Of a stretch of DNA of 41,098 bases, positions 40,174 through 41,098 are shown in pieces. The notes beneath the pieces are model-generated. The model had not been told where the DNA came from. It did not search any database and worked only from the letters and a program-made list of their open reading frames with translations. The stretch comes from Micromonospora sp. KC606. Its GTDB lineage: Bacteria; Actinomycetota; Actinomycetes; Mycobacteriales; Micromonosporaceae. The position numbers were made by a program, and so were the translations under genes. Position 1 is the first letter of the stretch, and every line of letters starts with the position of its first letter. Where the stretch lies: NCBI RefSeq assembly GCF_004348675.1, contig NZ_SMKN01000030.1:1-41098 (forward strand), in the 5' to 3' direction.

Positions 40174-40974
40174 ATGGCCATCATCGCGCTGGTCTCGGCG
40201 AAGGGCTCGCCCGGTGTCACCACCTCGGCGCTGGCCTGCACGTTGAGCTGGCACCGGCGGCTGGTGCTCGCCGAGTGCGACCCGGCCGGCGGGACGATCC
40301 TCGCCGGCTACCTCGGCGGAGCGCTCGACGGGCCCCGGGGCATCGGCGAACTCGCCGTCGGCGAGCTGCGCGACGGCAGTCTGGAGACAGCGTTCTGGTC
40401 CCAACTGGTCGACCTGGACGCCCCGAAGCGGGAACGCCTGCTGCTGCCCGGCGTGGTCGACCCGGCCCAGGCCGGCAGCGTCACCCCGCTCTGGCAACGC
40501 TTCGCCGACTTCTTCGGCGAGCTGGACAAGGGTCGCCCCCCGTACGACGTGATCGTCGACTGCGGTCGGCTCCAGGTCGGCGGTCCGCCCTGGCCGATCC
40601 TGCGCGCCGCCGCGGTGGTGCTGATGGTCACCCGGGCCCGCCTGCCGGAGCTGTCGGCCACCCGGTCGATGATCCGGGCCGTCGAACGGGACTTCGCCGC
40701 ACACCGGGTGCCGCCGGACACCCTGCGCCTGCTGCCGGTCGGGGACGGCCACGGCACGGGCGAGATCGCCAAGGCGCTACGGGTGCCGGTGATCGGACGC
40801 CTGCCGGAGGACCGGCGCACCGCCGACGTGCTCAGCCTCGGCGGCACCGTCCGCGCCAACCGGCCGCTGATGCGCGCCGCGGGCGGGCTGGAAGCGCCGG
40901 TGCGGGCCCTGCTGGACCGCCGCCGGGCCCGACTGTCCTGGCCGGCGAACCAGGAGGTGCCCGATGTGGTGTGA
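40174..40974 (+). CDS. TadZ/CpaE-like MinD-family ATPase
   Basis: The 266-residue protein starts MAIIALVSAKGSPGVTTSAL, a deviant Walker A of the ParA/MinD type with the signature lysine in KGSPGVTT. ECDPAGG (switch I) and DVIVDCGRLQ (Walker B) follow. TadZ proteins localise the Flp secretion complex to its site in the cell. It begins 2 nt after the SAF gene. Confidence 0.85.
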   Translation: MAIIALVSAKGSPGVTTSALACTLSWHRRLVLAECDPAGGTILAGYLGGALDGPRGIGELAVGELRDGSLETAFWSQLVDLDAPKRERLLLPGVVDPAQAGSVTPLWQRFADFFGELDKGRPPYDVIVDCGRLQVGGPPWPILRAAAVVLMVTRARLPELSATRSMIRAVERDFAAHRVPPDTLRLLPVGDGHGTGEIAKALRVPVIGRLPEDRRTADVLSLGGTVRANRPLMRAAGGLEAPVRALLDRRRARLSWPANQEVPDVV

Positions 40975-41021
40975 GCCGGCCCGCCACCCGACGCCGGCCT
41001 GCCGGGGACGGGAGGCGCGCC

Positions 41022-41098
41022 ATGCGGTTTGAGCCCGTCCACCACGACCCCCGCAACCAGCAGCCGGGGGCGACCTCGACGATGCCCCCGCTGCCCCC
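41022..41098 (+). CDS. start of the next Tad gene, probably the TadA secretion ATPase, cut by the window edge
   Basis: The ATG at 41022 follows GGACGGGAGG with good spacing and opens MRFEPVHHDPRNQQPGATST. Only 25 codons are visible, and no ATPase motif is reached. The identity rests on gene order alone, because TadA normally follows TadZ. Confidence 0.5.
   Translation, partial: MRFEPVHHDPRNQQPGATSTMPPLP

Overview
The window is high-GC actinobacterial DNA. Near-saturated G/C third codon positions, frequent GTG starts, promoters whose -10 box lies 6-9 nt before the start codon (leaderless-type), and the families present (XRE/DUF5753 with DUF397, DUF6244, Flp/Tad pilus genes, ROK and PadR regulators) all suggest Micromonospora or a close relative in the Micromonosporaceae. 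This is inferred from composition and gene content; no 16S gene is present.

Layout. 1-4175: a partial NAD-dependent epimerase, a small CPRC protein, and a tightly overlapping minus-strand operon (HTH protein, short PEP/ATP phosphotransferase-like enzyme, winged-helix-like protein). This operon diverges from a HAD-like hydrolase across a low-GC palindrome. 4264-11808: a five-gene MoxR island (SWIM zinc finger, DUF5691-like protein, vWA protein, MoxR/YehL-type AAA+ ATPase, DUF5682 protein), preceded by a remnant of a Hint domain and followed by a 35-codon coupled ORF. 11963-15785: an orphan Imm32-like immunity gene, a DUF6584-like membrane-anchored protein, tRNA-Lys(UUU), a DUF6244-like helical protein followed by what looks like the last 40 codons of a lost toxin, and a NADAR protein. 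15872-18485: two XRE regulator units, one with a 49-residue membrane CPRCG protein and one with DUF397. 18560-22087: a PadR-controlled FtsX-type ABC exporter.

22134-31437: a quinone oxidoreductase behind a MerR-type promoter, a secreted trypsin-like protease, an OmpR-type two-component system, a Tat-exported lipoprotein beta-carbonic anhydrase, an MFS exporter with a ROK repressor, and a TetR/DUF4386 pair. 31551-34673: a secreted four-cysteine protein, a Ser/Thr kinase whose extracellular C-terminus carries the same four-cysteine domain, and a translationally coupled FHA-HTH protein. This is probably a surface-to-DNA signalling unit. 35037-36840: a CxxC protein, a broken GH65 phosphorylase gene and a PAP2 phosphatase. 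36777-41098: the start of a Flp/Tad pilus locus (prepilin peptidase, lipoprotein, secreted protein, RcpC/CpaB-like SAF protein, TadZ-like ATPase, and the start of the next gene).

The two places most likely to hold undescribed biology are the kinase / secreted-paralogue / FHA-HTH module (31551-34592) and the MoxR island (4533-11701), whose flanks carry debris of polymorphic toxins. No CRISPR array, IS element, rRNA or origin was seen. All homology statements come from motif recognition by eye; nothing was searched.
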